Positions 1-8,283 are shown, counted from the stretch's first letter. The stretch: 19,952 nt of DNA from Eggerthellaceae bacterium UBA5808 (GCA_002417975.1 DIDE01000034.1:1-19952); one strand, 5' to 3'. Notes: generated by a model from the letters alone, not told the origin. Numbers and translations are program-made.

Positions 1-534
1 GATTCTTCGACGCTTATGAATAAGGGGCTCGAAGTTATCGAAGCTCATCATTTGTTTGCGATGGACTATGATCGTATTTCCGTCGTTGTTCAGCCGCAGA
101 GCGCAATTCATTCTATGGTTGAATTTGTTGATGGAAGCGTTAAAGCGCATCTTGGTGCAACTGATATGCGCATACCGATTCAGTTTGCGTTGAGCTATCC
201 AGAGCGTTGGTCTGCCCCTGTGGCTCCTATTGATTTCTGTACGCTTGGCAGCTTGGAATTTTATCCAGCGGATACAAAGACATTTCGTTGCCTTGATCTT
301 GCGCGGAGTGCAGGACAGGCAGGCGGGACGCTTCCTTGCGCAATGAATGCAGCCAATGAGGTTGCTGTTGCATTGTTCCTTGCAGGGAATTGCAGCTATG
401 TGGGCATTGCTGATACGGTTGAGGCTGTGATGGATGGTGCGTCTTGTGAATGCGTAACGGATCTTGCTCAGCTTGAGCGTGTTGATACTCATGCTCGTCA
501 GGAGGCTCACGCATTTATTGAGCAGCATTTTTGA
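1..534 (+). CDS. dxr: 1-deoxy-D-xylulose 5-phosphate reductoisomerase, C-terminal part
   Basis: The reading frame is open from the first base, so the gene is cut by the window edge; about 177 residues remain of a family that is usually near 390-400. The first visible residues, DSSTLMNKGLEVIEAH, match the Dxr active-site helix. By comparison with E. coli Dxr, the N, K and E here correspond to Asn227, Lys228 and the metal ligand Glu231. The segment LPCAMNAANEVAVALFLAG is the conserved start of the C-terminal domain. Dxr makes 2-C-methyl-D-erythritol 4-phosphate from DXP using NADPH, the committed step of the MEP isoprenoid pathway, in the cytosol. The later MEP gene ispG lies two genes downstream. 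The NADPH-binding N-terminus lies outside the window. Confidence 0.95.
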   Translation, partial: DSSTLMNKGLEVIEAHHLFAMDYDRISVVVQPQSAIHSMVEFVDGSVKAHLGATDMRIPIQFALSYPERWSAPVAPIDFCTLGSLEFYPADTKTFRCLDLARSAGQAGGTLPCAMNAANEVAVALFLAGNCSYVGIADTVEAVMDGASCECVTDLAQLERVDTHARQEAHAFIEQHF

Positions 535-641
535 TATGAATGAGAATCCAGACGCGGCGTGATGCTACGAATACGCATCATGCATAAAGGTAAAAGTTGC
601 TATATGTATGCAGTCGGTAAAAGAAACGGAGAAAAGCATTT

Positions 642-1703
642 ATGGATATTCTGCTCATGATACTATACTGCGCGATTGTACTTGGCTTTCTCGTGGTCAT
701 TCATGAAGCAGGCCATTTTTTTGCTGCGCGCGCATTTGGTGTACGTGTGACGGAATTTATGATTGGACTTCCTGGTCCTCATATTGGGTTTAGACATAAA
801 GGCACATTGTTTGGGCTAACTGCAGTACCACTTGGTGGCTATGCGCGTGTGTGCGGTATGGAGCCTGGTGCCGAAAAGGCTCATTTGCGCGAGGTACTTG
901 CTTATACATACGAGTGCGGCACGCTTAACATGGAAGATGTGGCGCAGCATTTATCGATTACCAACGATGAGGCAGTTGATGCCCTTGATGAATTGGTCGA
1001 ATGGGGATCGGTAGTCGGGCCACTTAAGCGCGATAAATATAATACGTATCGAACGCCAGTTGATGATCGTGGAGACTTCAAACAAGGCGATCCGCGTCCT
1101 GTTGATGACGCTCAAAAATTGTATGAGTCCGAGCGTAAACGCCAGTATCGATCGCTCCCATTTTGGAAACGCTGCGTTATTTTGCTTGCCGGTCCTGCAA
1201 TGAACTTGCTCTTTGCACTTCTTGTCATCGTAATAATTTATTCAGTCATCGGCGTCGATATACAGGATCCCGATTCAGGTGTTGTACAACATATTGTTAT
1301 TGATCCGCTTAAATCGCTTATTGCAGCATGTAACTATATTGGTATGGTTTTTGTCGCGGTCGTTCAGCTTTTTGACCCGCAAACAGCGGCCGATACTGTT
1401 TCGGATTCGACATCGATTGTTGGCATAGCTGTTCTTTCTAAAACAGCAGCTGAGCAGGGAATCGAGAGTTTTGTCATGTTTGCGGCGATGCTGTCAGTAT
1501 CGCTGGGCATTATGAATATGCTTCCGATTCCTCCGCTTGATGGTGGTCGCTTTATCGTCGAAGTTTTTCAGCGTATCTTCCATAAAGATATTAGCTATCG
1601 AACGCTTGCTATTATTAGCTGGTTGGGAATGCTGCTGTTTATAGGATTCTTCCTGTTCATGCTCAATCAAGATGTTCAACGATTTGTACTGGGCAATTGG
1701 TAG
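642..1703 (+). CDS. rseP: RseP-type site-2 (intramembrane) zinc metalloprotease lacking a recognisable PDZ domain
   Basis: This 353-aa M50-family membrane protease cleaves transmembrane substrates within the bilayer. The zinc motif HEAGH is at residues 21-25 in the first membrane segment, GGYARVCGMEPG (65-76) is the membrane-associated loop, the second membrane segment (about 178-204) starts with the conserved LLAGPAMN, and PPLDGGRF (297-304) carries the third zinc ligand. TSIVGIA (257-263) matches the family's S-G-P-V-G-I block. Two things are odd. No PDZ domain (GxxAxxAGLxxGDxI) lies between the second and third membrane segments; the chain passes almost directly from about 205 to the next helix at about 222. 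Residues about 80-137, between the first two membrane segments, look like a small helical, winged-helix-like module (DVAQHLSITNDEAVDALDEL). The start has GGAG at 628-631, 10 nt upstream. The gene lies between two MEP-pathway genes. Confidence 0.92.
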   Translation: MDILLMILYCAIVLGFLVVIHEAGHFFAARAFGVRVTEFMIGLPGPHIGFRHKGTLFGLTAVPLGGYARVCGMEPGAEKAHLREVLAYTYECGTLNMEDVAQHLSITNDEAVDALDELVEWGSVVGPLKRDKYNTYRTPVDDRGDFKQGDPRPVDDAQKLYESERKRQYRSLPFWKRCVILLAGPAMNLLFALLVIVIIYSVIGVDIQDPDSGVVQHIVIDPLKSLIAACNYIGMVFVAVVQLFDPQTAADTVSDSTSIVGIAVLSKTAAEQGIESFVMFAAMLSVSLGIMNMLPIPPLDGGRFIVEVFQRIFHKDISYRTLAIISWLGMLLFIGFFLFMLNQDVQRFVLGNW

Positions 1704-1726
1704 AGTGTAAAGGGGAGGAGGCTCAG

Positions 1727-2779
1727 ATGAAACCGAATACTACAACACGTCAGGTTATGGTTGGCGACGTCGCAATTGGCGGCGGAGCGCCGTGTGCTGT
1801 GCAATCGATGCTCAATGCTTCGGCGTATGATGCCGATGCAAATATCGCGCAGATTAATCGTCTTGCACAGGCTGGTTGTGAGATTATTCGTATGGCGATT
1901 CCTAAGCGTGATGCGCTCGATACGTTCCAGGCGGTATGCGAGGCATCATGTTTGCCTGTAGTTGCTGATGTCCACTTTGATGCGGAAATTGCTTTGCAGG
2001 CGATACAGCGTGGCGCGTCAAAGTTGCGCATCAATCCCGGTAATATTGGTGGATGGAAGCCGACGGATACAATCATTGATGCTGCTGGTGAAGCAGGCAT
2101 TCCTATACGCATTGGTGTTAACGCTGGATCGCTTGATGAGGCGCTCAAACAGCGCGATGATTTGTCGTTGCCTGAAAAGCTTGTTGCGTCGGCAACCGAT
2201 TATGTGAATCATTTTGAGAAGCGTGGATTTAAAGATATTGTTGTCTCTGCAAAAGCTCACGATGTTCCAACGACTGTCGAGGCGTATCGACTGCTGGCAC
2301 ATGAGATTCCTCACGTTCCTCTTCATATTGGCGTAACCGAGGCGGGAACATTGTTTCAGGGTCTTGTTAAGTCATCCTGTGGATTGGGCATTCTTTTAGA
2401 GGAAGGCATTGGCGACACAATGCGTATCTCGCTCACGGATGATCCCTGTGAGGAAGTGCGTGCATGCTGGTCACTTTTGAGCGCACTTGGATTACGTCGT
2501 CGTGGGCCAGAAATTATTAGTTGTCCAACGTGTGGACGGTGCAAAGTTGATTTGATTGGGCTGGCGCAACGGGTAGAAACGTCGCTTCGTTCGATCAACA
2601 CACCACTTAAGGTTGCGGTTATGGGATGCGTAGTTAATGGTCCTGGAGAAGCTGCCGATGCCGATATAGGTGTGGCATGTGGTGATGGATGTGGAGTCAT
2701 TTTTAGGCACGGTCGTATCTTGCGTAAAGTTCCGGAGGATACTATCGTTGATGCATTGTTGGAAGAGATAGGAAAATAA
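1727..2779 (+). CDS. ispG: 4-hydroxy-3-methylbut-2-en-1-yl diphosphate synthase (IspG/GcpE)
   Basis: This 350-aa enzyme converts methylerythritol cyclodiphosphate to HMBPP, the next-to-last MEP step, using a [4Fe-4S] cluster. The cluster ligands are visible: C266 and C269 in SCPTCGRC, C301 in MGCVVNGPGE, and E308. The N-terminal TIM-barrel has family blocks such as VQSMLN, VADVHF and RINPGNIG. I chose the ATG at 1727 because a very strong GGGGAGGAGG (about 1712-1720) precedes it. An in-frame TTG at 1697 would add ten residues and overlap the end of rseP, and is less likely. The stop overlaps the proS start by one base (TAATG), so the two are probably translationally coupled. Length matches the short bacterial form. 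Confidence 0.96.
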   Translation: MKPNTTTRQVMVGDVAIGGGAPCAVQSMLNASAYDADANIAQINRLAQAGCEIIRMAIPKRDALDTFQAVCEASCLPVVADVHFDAEIALQAIQRGASKLRINPGNIGGWKPTDTIIDAAGEAGIPIRIGVNAGSLDEALKQRDDLSLPEKLVASATDYVNHFEKRGFKDIVVSAKAHDVPTTVEAYRLLAHEIPHVPLHIGVTEAGTLFQGLVKSSCGLGILLEEGIGDTMRISLTDDPCEEVRACWSLLSALGLRRRGPEIISCPTCGRCKVDLIGLAQRVETSLRSINTPLKVAVMGCVVNGPGEAADADIGVACGDGCGVIFRHGRILRKVPEDTIVDALLEEIGK

Positions 2780-4539
2780 TGAAACAGATCATGCGTATGA
2801 GCCGGCTTTATGCTCCGACGTTAAAAGAGGATCCATCCGATGCGGATATTGTCAGTCATCGGCTGCTTCTGCGCGCTGGGATGATTCGTAAGACGGCATC
2901 AGGCGTATACACGTTTCTCCCGTTGGGCAAACGTGTTTTGATGAAGATCGAACAAATTGTTCGTGACGAAATGGATGCTATTGGTGCTCAGGAAGTGCTG
3001 ATGCCGGCGTTGCAACCTGCCGAGTTGTGGCATGAAAGTGGTCGCTGGAATGACTATGGTCCAGAGCTTATGCGTTTGCAGGATCGTCATGAGCATGGAT
3101 TTTGCTTGGGGCCAACACATGAGGAACTCATTACCGACCTTGTGCGTAATGAACTTCGTTCTTATAAACAGTTGCCTATGACGCTTTATCAGATTCAGTC
3201 TAAATTCCGCGATGAGATTCGTCCTCGTTTTGGTCTTTTGCGTAGTCGTGAATTCATCATGAAGGATGCATACAGCTTTCATACAGATCGTGAATCGCTA
3301 CAGCAAACATATGATGAGATGAGCGAGGCATACGGTCGTATTTGTACGCGTTTAGGACTTGTCTATCGTCCTGTTCAGGCTGATCCAGGTCAAATTGGTG
3401 GTAGTGTCACCTGCGAATATCATGCATTGGCAGAATCGGGCGAGGCTGAATTAGTAACATGCGAATGCGGCTATGCAGCGAATTCTGAAATTGCTGAATG
3501 CATTCCTCATCCCGAAGAATATCCTCAGGATGAGCTGAAAAAGATTACTACGCCAGGCGTTCATACTATTGAGGATTTAGCTCAGCATCTATCTTGTAAG
3601 GCCAATCAACTTGTTAAGGCAATGGTCGGCATCGATGCAGAAGGCACGCCAATTGCGCTTTTTGTGCCTGGAGACCACGAGCTCAATGAAATTAAGGTAG
3701 AGCGTACATTCCCTGGATTTACGCTTATGACTGACGAACAGTTGCGCGATCTGGGTCTGCCTAAGGGATCTATTGGATGCGTCGGCTTGCCTAAGGGCGT
3801 ACGTGTTGGCGCTGATCGTAGTTTGCAGGATGTGGCTCACTGGGCTGTTGGTGCTAACGAAGATGGCTATCATTACTTGGGTGCACAGTGCGGACGTGAC
3901 TTTGAGGTCGACGTTTGGGCTGACTTGTGCACGGCATGCGCGGGGGATTCATGTCCTGATTGTGGCGCTCCTCTTGAAGTTGCGCGTGGCATCGAAGTTG
4001 GACAGGTGTTCCAGTTGGGCGACAAATATTCAAAGACGATGGGTGCGACGTATTCCGACGCTCAAGGCGTAGAGCATCCTTTCCAGATGGGCTGTTATGG
4101 CATCGGTATCAGTCGTGCACTTGCTGCAATTGTTGAACAACATAACGATGAAAACGGAATTAAGTGGCCATTTGCGGTTGCGCCTGCGCACATTTGTATT
4201 TTGCCACTCAGCGTAGGTGATGATACGGTTCAGCCTGCAGCCGAGCGTCTTGCAAAAGAACTTTCGGAATTGGGGATCGAAGTTGTTATTGACGATCGCA
4301 AAGAGCGCCCAGGTGTTAAATTTGCCGAGGCTGATCTAATGGGCTGGCCTATGCAGATTGTTGTGGGTAAACGCGGATTGTCTAATGGCGTATACGAGGT
4401 TAAGAATCGTCTTACGGGCGAGAAGAACGATGTAACGTTTGCCCAGTATAAGGAAGCGCTTGCGTTTGCGCATCGTGCGACTAAACCTGCGCGGACATTC
4501 TTTGACCAGGCAAAAACATTTGTCGAATCACAAGATTAA
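2779..4539 (+). CDS. proS: Prolyl-tRNA synthetase, bacterial type
   Basis: This 586-aa class II aminoacyl-tRNA synthetase charges tRNA-Pro in the cytosol. Motif 1 lies around residues 45-77, motif 2 is RDEIRPRFGLLRSREF (144-159) and motif 3 is GIGISRALAAI (441-451). The region about 225-410 between motifs 2 and 3 is the bacterial YbaK-like INS editing domain, which removes Ala-tRNA-Pro. It contains a four-cysteine cluster (C384, C387, C392, C395) that could bind zinc. An anticodon-binding domain (about 470-575) ends the protein. The start overlaps the ispG stop by one base. Length is slightly above the usual 565-575 because of a short C-terminal tail. I see no T-box leader; the gene appears to be read through from ispG. 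Confidence 0.97.
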   Translation: MKQIMRMSRLYAPTLKEDPSDADIVSHRLLLRAGMIRKTASGVYTFLPLGKRVLMKIEQIVRDEMDAIGAQEVLMPALQPAELWHESGRWNDYGPELMRLQDRHEHGFCLGPTHEELITDLVRNELRSYKQLPMTLYQIQSKFRDEIRPRFGLLRSREFIMKDAYSFHTDRESLQQTYDEMSEAYGRICTRLGLVYRPVQADPGQIGGSVTCEYHALAESGEAELVTCECGYAANSEIAECIPHPEEYPQDELKKITTPGVHTIEDLAQHLSCKANQLVKAMVGIDAEGTPIALFVPGDHELNEIKVERTFPGFTLMTDEQLRDLGLPKGSIGCVGLPKGVRVGADRSLQDVAHWAVGANEDGYHYLGAQCGRDFEVDVWADLCTACAGDSCPDCGAPLEVARGIEVGQVFQLGDKYSKTMGATYSDAQGVEHPFQMGCYGIGISRALAAIVEQHNDENGIKWPFAVAPAHICILPLSVGDDTVQPAAERLAKELSELGIEVVIDDRKERPGVKFAEADLMGWPMQIVVGKRGLSNGVYEVKNRLTGEKNDVTFAQYKEALAFAHRATKPARTFFDQAKTFVESQD

Positions 4540-4561
4540 TAACGAAGTAGTACATGAGCTC

Positions 4562-4604
4562 CGGACGTCTTCCTGGGTTTAGATACAAGGCAAGAAGACG
4601 TCCG
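4562..4604 (+). other. Perfect 11-bp inverted repeat downstream of proS
   Basis: CGGACGTCTTC (4562-4572) and GAAGACGTCCG (4594-4604) are perfect inverted copies separated by 21 nt; CCT and AGG inside the loop could extend the pairing. It sits 22 nt after the proS stop and 37 nt before the next gene, where a terminator would be expected. Neither strand shows a run of T after the stem, so it is a weak intrinsic-terminator candidate. It might instead be a leader structure of the U32 gene or an RNA-end stabiliser. Confidence 0.5.
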
Positions 4605-4641
4605 TGAATTTGGAACATGCGATTCAAAAACTGGTAAGGAA

Positions 4642-6054
4642 ATGAGATCTATAGTGTCATCCAAGTCTTCAGATACAACATTGATACATGATACGGAGGC
4701 GCCTTATGGTGACGCTTCTGTACGGTTGTCGGACGGTATGGATGATGATGCTAAAAAGTCATTAGAACAAGGTTTGGCGCAGCCGGTGGATTGTAGCGCG
4801 AAGGGTCTTCCGGAGCTGCTTGCACCTGCGGGCGGTCGCGATCAACTGGTGGCTGCAATTCGTTTTGGCGCGAATGCGGTGTATCTTGCGACTGACCAGT
4901 TTGGCATGCGCCAACGCGCAGGAAATTTTTCGCTTGATGAGATACCGCATGTCGTTGCGTATGCTCACGAGCGCCATGTGGCAGTTCATGTTACGTGTAA
5001 TATTCAGATGCATAATGCCGACATTGACCAGCTGCCTACGTATCTACAGGCGCTTGATGAGGCTGGCATTGACGCACTGATCGTTTCCGACTTGGGCGCA
5101 TTTCGGATGGCAAAACGCTACGCGCCCCATGTTGCGCTGCATGTAAGCACGCAGGCGTCGGTTTCGAATGCTGAGGCAGCATGCGCTTGGTATGATCTGG
5201 GCGCATCGCGTATTATCTGTGCAAGAGAGATGAGTCTTGCCGAAATTGCCGAGTTGCGCAAACGGATTCCTAATGATTTGCAGATTGAGGTATTCGTCCA
5301 TGGGTCAATGTGCATGGCGGTATCAGGTCGATGCTTGATTAGTGATTATCTGACTGATCGTAGTGCGACGAACGGCAATTGCACACAGCCGTGTCGCTGG
5401 AGCTATACGCTTGAGGAAGAAACGCGTCCTGGTATGCATATGCCTGTTGTAGAAGGCGATCGCGGGTCGTATATTCTGAATGCAAAAGATCTTAACATGA
5501 TCGAGCATCTAGATGATTTACGTCGAGCGGGCGTTGACTCGATTAAAATTGAAGGCCGAAATAAGAAAGCTTTTTATGTCGCTTCGGTTGTTAATGCGTA
5601 TCGGCAAGTACTCGATGGCGCGGATCCTGCGTGGGGCAAGCGTGAGTTAGATACGGTATCGCATCGTCCTTATGGAACGGGCTTCTACTATGGACGTGCG
5701 CAGCAAACGCCAGATTCTGACGACTATATTCGCACCTATACATGGGCGGCAGAAGTTGTGTCATGTTCACCTGTACCATCGGATAGTGATGTTCTTCCAA
5801 AGATAAGTGATGCCGCATCCTTAACGTATGAGGCACGTGTACTTTGTCGTAATCGATTCGAAGAGGGCGACCATCTCGAGGTTGTTTCTCCTCATCGTCC
5901 CATACGTACGATTGAGGTGCATGGACTTCGCTACATCGCTGATGATGGGGGATCTCCTTATCATGTGACCACGGCGAATCGCCCGATGGAATCGTACTCT
6001 CTGCGTATAGCTGAGCCTCTGCTTCCTGGAGATCTTCTGCGTAAGCAGCAGTAA
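4642..6054 (+). CDS. Peptidase U32 family protein, TrhP/YegQ-like tRNA hydroxylation type
   Basis: This 470-aa protein carries the U32 signature EVFVHGSMCMAVSGRCLIS (216-234). Four cysteines, C224-x6-C231-x15-C247-x3-C251, match the Fe-S site of TrhP/RlhA proteins. Family members hydroxylate RNA using prephenate-derived oxygen chemistry: TrhP acts on U34 of tRNA and RlhA on 23S rRNA. Protease activity is not expected here. The conserved core starts at LPELLAPAGGRDQL (about 56-69), so the first 55 residues are an unusual low-conservation extension. The start is uncertain: the ATG at 4642 has AAGGA only one base upstream, while the in-frame GTG at 4654 lies 13 nt from it. The core and the roughly 450-aa family length fit TrhP better than shorter paralogues. 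Confidence 0.85.
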   Translation: MRSIVSSKSSDTTLIHDTEAPYGDASVRLSDGMDDDAKKSLEQGLAQPVDCSAKGLPELLAPAGGRDQLVAAIRFGANAVYLATDQFGMRQRAGNFSLDEIPHVVAYAHERHVAVHVTCNIQMHNADIDQLPTYLQALDEAGIDALIVSDLGAFRMAKRYAPHVALHVSTQASVSNAEAACAWYDLGASRIICAREMSLAEIAELRKRIPNDLQIEVFVHGSMCMAVSGRCLISDYLTDRSATNGNCTQPCRWSYTLEEETRPGMHMPVVEGDRGSYILNAKDLNMIEHLDDLRRAGVDSIKIEGRNKKAFYVASVVNAYRQVLDGADPAWGKRELDTVSHRPYGTGFYYGRAQQTPDSDDYIRTYTWAAEVVSCSPVPSDSDVLPKISDAASLTYEARVLCRNRFEEGDHLEVVSPHRPIRTIEVHGLRYIADDGGSPYHVTTANRPMESYSLRIAEPLLPGDLLRKQQ

Positions 6055-6223
6055 TTTTTGTCTACTGTTCGCTGAACTTATTGAGCTTGCGGATAATCGT
6101 TCTGCTAAACAATGCGTTATCTACTACGGAATGCATTGGCTATATCTCGTATGAGAGTATATGCGTATTGTTTTGCCAAATAGTAACGGCTTCTTGTTGG
6201 TTGCTCCGTGTGTCCCTAATCCC

Positions 6224-6232
6224 TGGTATGAT
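6224..6232 (+). promoter_or_regulatory. Extended -10 promoter candidate for the 103-aa gene
   Basis: TGGTATGAT is an extended -10 element (TGn followed by TATGAT). It sits 45 nt before the start codon at 6278 and has no good -35 at normal spacing, which is typical of extended -10 promoters. The call rests on sequence match only. Confidence 0.45.
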
Positions 6233-6277
6233 CAGAATACAGAGAGAGATAAACGGCGTTGAGAGGAGCGTTGTTCT

Positions 6278-6589
6278 ATGGGGAAACGATCAGACGAGGC
6301 AATTGACTGCACGTATGAGGAGCTTAAGCGTTACCTTCATGCGAATCATTCTGCATACATGCAGGTAGGCGAAATCACCTACTATTTGACGGATGTGAAT
6401 TCCCATGCATGGCGGGCGCAAGATACCGATACGCTTAACGACAAAGGTCATTTTGTCGATTGCAGTGATCTCGTATCCACGCTTGATGAATTTTTAGCCC
6501 TTCCGTTTGTTAACGGCCGGACGATCCCACAAGTATTTTCTGAGGCGACATTCTTTGCATCAGGAAAAGGCCTCGAAGCATACGAATGA
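6278..6589 (+). CDS. Small protein of unknown function (103 aa)
   Basis: I do not recognise this family. The reading frame has a good start: AGGAG at 6264-6268, 9 nt before the ATG. An extended -10 promoter lies upstream, so it is probably a real, separately transcribed gene. The product looks soluble, with no signal peptide or membrane segment, and is fairly acidic. It begins with a likely helical stretch (CTYEELKRYLHANHSAYMQ, about 11-29) followed by VGEITYYLTDVNSHAWRAQ (30-48), which resembles a short beta-hairpin. Its second half ends in a DLVSTLDEFLALPFVNG segment. It has two cysteines (11 and 62). It lies between the U32 gene and a HAD phosphatase with gaps of over 200 nt on both sides, so context gives no function. 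Confidence 0.8.
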   Translation: MGKRSDEAIDCTYEELKRYLHANHSAYMQVGEITYYLTDVNSHAWRAQDTDTLNDKGHFVDCSDLVSTLDEFLALPFVNGRTIPQVFSEATFFASGKGLEAYE

Positions 6590-6763
6590 GTAGTGTAAGA
6601 AATTAATCTGACAGAGTAATTTGCCTAGACATCAAATTGATGAGGTTTGTGTATGTCAATTAGTACGAATACAGATTGTAGCTGGCAGGATAGTCATTGA
6701 TAGCGCCCCAGTTCAACTAAGATGCTCGTCGAGCTTTGCGGGGTGAAGGGACAGGTGGCTGGG

Positions 6764-6802
6764 CAACAGGGCTATACAACAGGGCTATACAACAGGGCTA
6801 TA
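6764..6802 (+). repeat. 13-bp x3 perfect tandem repeat in the leader of the HAD gene
   Basis: Three exact head-to-tail copies of CAACAGGGCTATA (6764-6776, 6777-6789, 6790-6802) end five bases before the purine-rich Shine-Dalgarno of the HAD gene. The unit is not a multiple of three, so copy-number change would shift any frame read across it, but the likely start (6821) lies downstream. Confidence 0.95.
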
Positions 6803-6820
6803 CGATGGAAGGGACAATCG

Positions 6821-7624
6821 TTGATTAAACTTATCGCTAGCGATATGGATGGAACGTTTTTGGCTCCTGATTGTTCAGTGCCACAAGGATCCTTCGATCT
6901 CATTAATCAATTGCGCGAGCAAGGGGTTATGTTTGTCGCCGCATCAGGCCGACGCTATGATTCATTGCACGCATGGTTTGGTCCGATTGCTGATCAGATC
7001 GGCTACGTTGCATCCTCTGGAGCTCAGGTTTACGATGCGGGCCATCTTGTAGGGCATGAGACGTTTTCTCATGCGGCGCTTTATCGCTTGAAGCGGATGA
7101 TAGACGTATTCGATACGCTTCATCTGCTGGTATTTGATGATACGCATACCTTTATGCTTGATGATGTAATTTCCTATATGCCCGAACTTGATAAGGATAT
7201 GCCTCATCAAGTTCGCGTTGATGATCTGCCTGCTCCGCAGGTCCCTATCATTAAGGCATCAATTTACTGCGATGAATCGCCAATGGATATGGCGTATGTT
7301 CTCTCGCGCGAACTTGGGTCTGACTTTGTATTTGCTCCCTCGGGGCGGCGCTGGATCGACGTGCTTCCTCTTAAGCTTAATAAAGCTCAGGGTCTCGAGC
7401 AAATTATGAGGTTACACGATATTGTGCCGCAGGAAGTCGTGGCATTCGGTGATTCGATGAACGATTATGAACTGTTGCGTATGGCGGGTACGGGCATCGC
7501 CGTGTCGAATGCGCGCTATGCTCTGAGGCAGATTGCGGATCGAGTTATAGATGCCAATGCTTTGATGAGTGTCCAAGCAACAATGCAGACTATCCTTGAT
7601 GGATCGTTTACTCCTGCGGTGTAA
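6821..7624 (+). CDS. Cof-type HAD-superfamily (IIB) phosphatase
   Basis: This 267-aa protein is a cytosolic HAD hydrolase of the Cof/YidA type, a group that dephosphorylates sugar phosphates and related small metabolites; the substrate cannot be told from sequence. Motif I is DMDGT (8-12, nucleophile D8, acid/base D10), motif II is the S42 of AASGR, the motif III lysine is probably in IIKASIY, and motif IV is FGDSMND (209-215). The C2-type cap lies between motifs II and III. I chose the TTG at 6821: GGAAGGGA lies 7 nt upstream, and it gives the typical family start MIKLIASDMDGT. An in-frame ATG at 6722 would add 33 residues translated from a tandem repeat and has no Shine-Dalgarno. Confidence 0.88.
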   Translation: MIKLIASDMDGTFLAPDCSVPQGSFDLINQLREQGVMFVAASGRRYDSLHAWFGPIADQIGYVASSGAQVYDAGHLVGHETFSHAALYRLKRMIDVFDTLHLLVFDDTHTFMLDDVISYMPELDKDMPHQVRVDDLPAPQVPIIKASIYCDESPMDMAYVLSRELGSDFVFAPSGRRWIDVLPLKLNKAQGLEQIMRLHDIVPQEVVAFGDSMNDYELLRMAGTGIAVSNARYALRQIADRVIDANALMSVQATMQTILDGSFTPAV

Positions 7625-7883
7625 CGCCTGGTGATATGCGTGCTGCTTACGTGGCGGATAGGCTGCTTACCGTAGTGATCTGCCGCTATTACGTAATAAT
7701 TCCCTATTTGCGTAGCGAATGTGCGACACGCTGGCGAACAGGAGCCGAAACGCGAGATTTTTTCATCCATATGGTGCCGGGCAAATTTCGAACCCTATAG
7801 GTCGCGCTTCTTATCAGGTGTTATGGAGGTGTTTTACCTATTGTCTACGTTCGGAACACACGAATCGGCTTCTATTTGTCAGC

Positions 7884-8163
7884 GCTTCATTCAAGACTGC
7901 TACATTATTGATACGTATACGTATCAATGGCGTTTTCCTTCTCAAAGTTTCATTCGATAGTTCTACATTAGAGTGACGTATACGTCTCATCAGCGCATTT
8001 CTCGATCGGGCTGTATTAAAGATGCTACATTGGTATCTTTTATACGTTTCAATGATATGTTCCTCCACTCAGCTTCATCCGATGGTTCTACACTAAGGCT
8101 GACCATATGCCTTATTGGCATATTTCTCCGTCGAGCTGCATTCAGAAAGATTATATGCTGACG
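7884..8163. repeat. Degenerate 62-63-bp tandem repeat, about 4.5 units, with palindromic centres
   Basis: Units start at 7884, 7947, 8010, 8072 and 8135 (63, 63, 62 and 63 bp; the last is recognisable only in its first half). A conserved left part reads roughly GCTTCATTCGATGGTTCTACATTA; the CTACATTA-like core recurs at 7900, 7963, 8025 and 8088, with a poor copy near 8150. Each full unit has a palindromic or near-palindromic centre: a perfect 20-bp palindrome TTGATACGTATACGTATCAA (7908-7927), GACGTATACGTC (7975-7986), a weaker TATA-centred one near 8042, and CATATG near 8106. Units 1 and 2 differ at 23 of 63 positions, spread evenly over the three codon positions (8/8/7), so there is no sign of a coding repeat. 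Confidence 0.8.
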
Positions 8164-8283
8164 ATTTTGAGATAGTGTCATACAGCTCTTATTATGCTTC
8201 ACGCTCTAGGTGCCCTATAGATTCTATAAGGAAGGCATGGTGAGCGCTGTCGCATCGCTATTGCATACAATGAGACTTGGCTG

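Noticed and set aside
1697..1726. Upstream TTG start for ispG
   Set aside because: It overlaps rseP and lies before the strong Shine-Dalgarno that fits the ATG at 1727.
2700..2779. T-box leader for proS
   Set aside because: proS overlaps ispG by one base, leaving no leader.
7884..8163. CRISPR array
   Set aside because: The period is regular, but the conserved part is degenerate, there are no identical 25-40-bp repeats with unrelated spacers, and no cas genes are nearby.
7719..8202. Small genes on either strand through the 63-bp repeats
   Set aside because: No ribosome-binding sites, in-frame stops within units, a 62-bp unit that breaks the frame, and no codon-position bias between units.
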